Assembly: GCA_019623805.1 (NCBI GenBank)
Contig: CP053680.1
Location: forward strand, 3,574,001 to 3,638,000
Length of the DNA: 64,000 nucleotides
Direction of reading: 5' to 3'
Source of the DNA: Gammaproteobacteria bacterium (ex Lamellibrachia satsuma)
GTDB taxonomy: Bacteria; Pseudomonadota; Gammaproteobacteria; Chromatiales; Chromatiaceae
A program made the position numbers and the translations under genes. Shown here piece by piece: positions 62,946-64,000 of this stretch. Position 1 is the stretch's first letter; the number at the start of each line of letters is the position of its first letter. The notes beneath the pieces were generated by a model. The model was not told the DNA's origin, searched no databases, and saw only the letters and a program-made list of their open reading frames with translations.

Positions 62946-63815
62946 TTAAGTGCTGTCCATTATCAATTGCTGCATCGCCTGTGCTGCATTGGACAAAGTC
63001 CGCTGCCGGTGTGTCACCAAACCCAACGCGCGTTCCAGTCTGATCTCTTTAACATTGAGTCTAACCAGTCCTGGGGTCAATAGGGTCTCCGGCAGCAGAG
63101 CCCAGCCCAATCCGATCGACGCCATCATCTTCAACGTCTCCAGATAGTCGGTTGAGAGGCTGCAGTTGATCTTATATCCCTCTGCTTCGAGACGATCTTC
63201 CAGCAGTGTTCGAGTGTAGGTACCTAAGGTTGGGAGAACCGCAGGATGTTGAATAAGCTCTTCAATCCCGATACTGTCACGACCGGCCAGCGGGTGCTCC
63301 TCCCCCACGATGAAACAGAGTGGGTCATGCCAAACCTGCTGCGTCAGCAGATTCCTGGGTGATTGCAGCGGCAGTGTGACCACACCCATTTCCAGCTCTC
63401 CGCTCTCCACAGCAAGACAGGCCTTTTCCGATCCCATGAAGCGAATATCAAGTGTGACTGCTGGGTAACTGTCGGCATAACCTCTAAGAAATGGTGGTAG
63501 ACGATGCAGGCCGATATGGTGGCTGGTGCCCATGGCCAGTGTGCCTCCGACCTCCCCGCTCAGGTTGGAAAACTCTTGCCGGATGTCGGTGATCTCCTCG
63601 GCGATCTGTTCAGCCCGCGGCAATAGCTGCCTCCCCGCCTCGGTAAGGACAATCTGCCGCCCGATACGATCGAACAACCGGCAGCTGAGTTCCGTCTCCA
63701 GCCCGGCGACCCGCTTGCTGACCGCAGGTTGGGTGATGAACAAGATCTCAGCAGCCTGGGAGAAAGAGCTGGAGCGGGCGACCTCTACAAATGCGCGTAG
63801 ATTGGCAAATTCCAC
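62946..63815 (-). CDS. LysR-family transcriptional regulator
   Basis: A 289-residue LysR regulator. The N-terminal winged helix reads MEFANLRAFVEVARSSSFSQ with AAEILFITQPAVSKRVAGLE after it, followed by the two-lobed effector domain. The start is a GTG at 63815. It is divergent from leuC, and a palindrome (63820-63834) lies directly upstream of its start. It likely controls leuC and itself, perhaps in response to a leucine pathway intermediate, but this rests on position alone. Confidence 0.92.
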   Translation of the reverse strand: MEFANLRAFVEVARSSSFSQAAEILFITQPAVSKRVAGLETELSCRLFDRIGRQIVLTEAGRQLLPRAEQIAEEITDIRQEFSNLSGEVGGTLAMGTSHHIGLHRLPPFLRGYADSYPAVTLDIRFMGSEKACLAVESGELEMGVVTLPLQSPRNLLTQQVWHDPLCFIVGEEHPLAGRDSIGIEELIQHPAVLPTLGTYTRTLLEDRLEAEGYKINCSLSTDYLETLKMMASIGLGWALLPETLLTPGLVRLNVKEIRLERALGLVTHRQRTLSNAAQAMQQLIMDST

Positions 63816-63819
63816 ATGT

Positions 63820-63834
63820 ATTCCTAATTAGAAT
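63820..63834. promoter_or_regulatory. palindromic operator candidate between lysR and leuC
   Basis: ATTC-CTAATTA-GAAT is a 15-base palindrome with a T-N11-A frame as expected for LysR regulators. It ends five bases before the regulator's GTG start, which suggests autorepression. Confidence 0.5.
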
Positions 63835-63911
63835 AAAAAATATGAAAAATATGAATTTGTATTATATACAGGAACATCCTAAGGTTTCACCATCATGATG
63901 AGGCAAGGCTG

Positions 63912-64000
63912 ATGACTAACAAGACCCTTTACGACAAACTCTGGGATTCACATGTAGTACGTTACGATGAAAACGACACTGCGCTGCTCTATATCGACCG
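63912..64000 (+). CDS. leuC: 3-isopropylmalate dehydratase large subunit, 5' end only
   Basis: The first 29 codons of LeuC are present ([16 protein letters not shown] then [13 protein letters not shown]), matching the well-conserved opening of the family (K-TLY-KLWD-HVV). The gene continues beyond the window. LeuC with LeuD isomerises 2-isopropylmalate in leucine biosynthesis. AGGCAAGG lies upstream of the ATG. Confidence 0.92.
   Translation, partial: MTNKTLYDKLWDSHVVRYDENDTALLYID

Overview
The window looks like a piece of a chemolithoautotrophic, sulfur-oxidising gammaproteobacterium, most like the lineage of the vent tubeworm symbiont Candidatus Endoriftia or a close free-living relative. 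This is inferred from protein features, not from a search. The main reason is a type II (large alpha subunit) ATP-citrate lyase inside a reductive TCA (rTCA) cluster, next to ordinary gammaproteobacterial genes (rlmG, rsmJ, aroC, sbcDC, tolC-like, leuC).

Region 1 (1-25.9 kb, all minus strand) is an rTCA supercluster. In transcription order it holds: fumarate reductase frdB and frdA; hdrC and hdrB; 2-oxoglutarate:ferredoxin oxidoreductase korDABC; hdrA; an flxDCBA-like module (MvhD-like subunit, two Fe-S subunits, FAD/NAD subunit); ATP-citrate lyase aclB and aclA; monomeric NADP-isocitrate dehydrogenase; two rubrerythrin-like diiron proteins; an Aquifex-type aconitase; transhydrogenase pntA and pntB; and the first half of malate dehydrogenase. 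Together they supply most steps of the reductive branch, the NADPH for isocitrate formation, and a plausible flavin-based electron bifurcation module. That module could couple fumarate reduction to making the low-potential ferredoxin needed by 2-oxoglutarate synthase. Several gene junctions are ATGA overlaps. Strong hairpins lie in the frdB leader, between aclA and icd, after icd, and between pntB and mdh.

Region 2 (26-39 kb) is mixed: a secreted protein, a 172-bp MITE-like element, sbcD-sbcC, an alpha/beta hydrolase, an EF-hand protein preceded by a start-stop mini-ORF and a small terminator, a decayed multiheme cytochrome (nonsense codon plus frameshift), an unrecognised cytosolic protein, and an unusual Walker A-GAF-membrane-tail protein.

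Region 3 (39.4-48.5 kb) appears more AT-rich and is redox-accessory. Two paralogous 80-residue membrane proteins converge on a shared terminator. A NapC-type quinol dehydrogenase plus a HAO-like octaheme cytochrome (minus strand) diverge from a pentaheme cytochrome, an octaheme tetrathionate reductase-family cytochrome, a b-type cytochrome and a porin (plus strand). A perfect FNR-type site lies in the divergent spacer.

Region 4 (48.5-64 kb) has an alkylsulfatase, a tRNA-Leu(CAG) with an integrase remnant beside it, an M23 peptidase, a TolC-like protein, aroC, an MFS transporter, rsmJ, rlmG, a membrane protein with a helix-hairpin-helix tail, a lipase, a PAS-GGDEF protein, and a LysR regulator divergent from the start of leuC. 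Remnants of IS110, an integrase, a multiheme cytochrome and possibly an RND pump show that the accessory parts are turning over.
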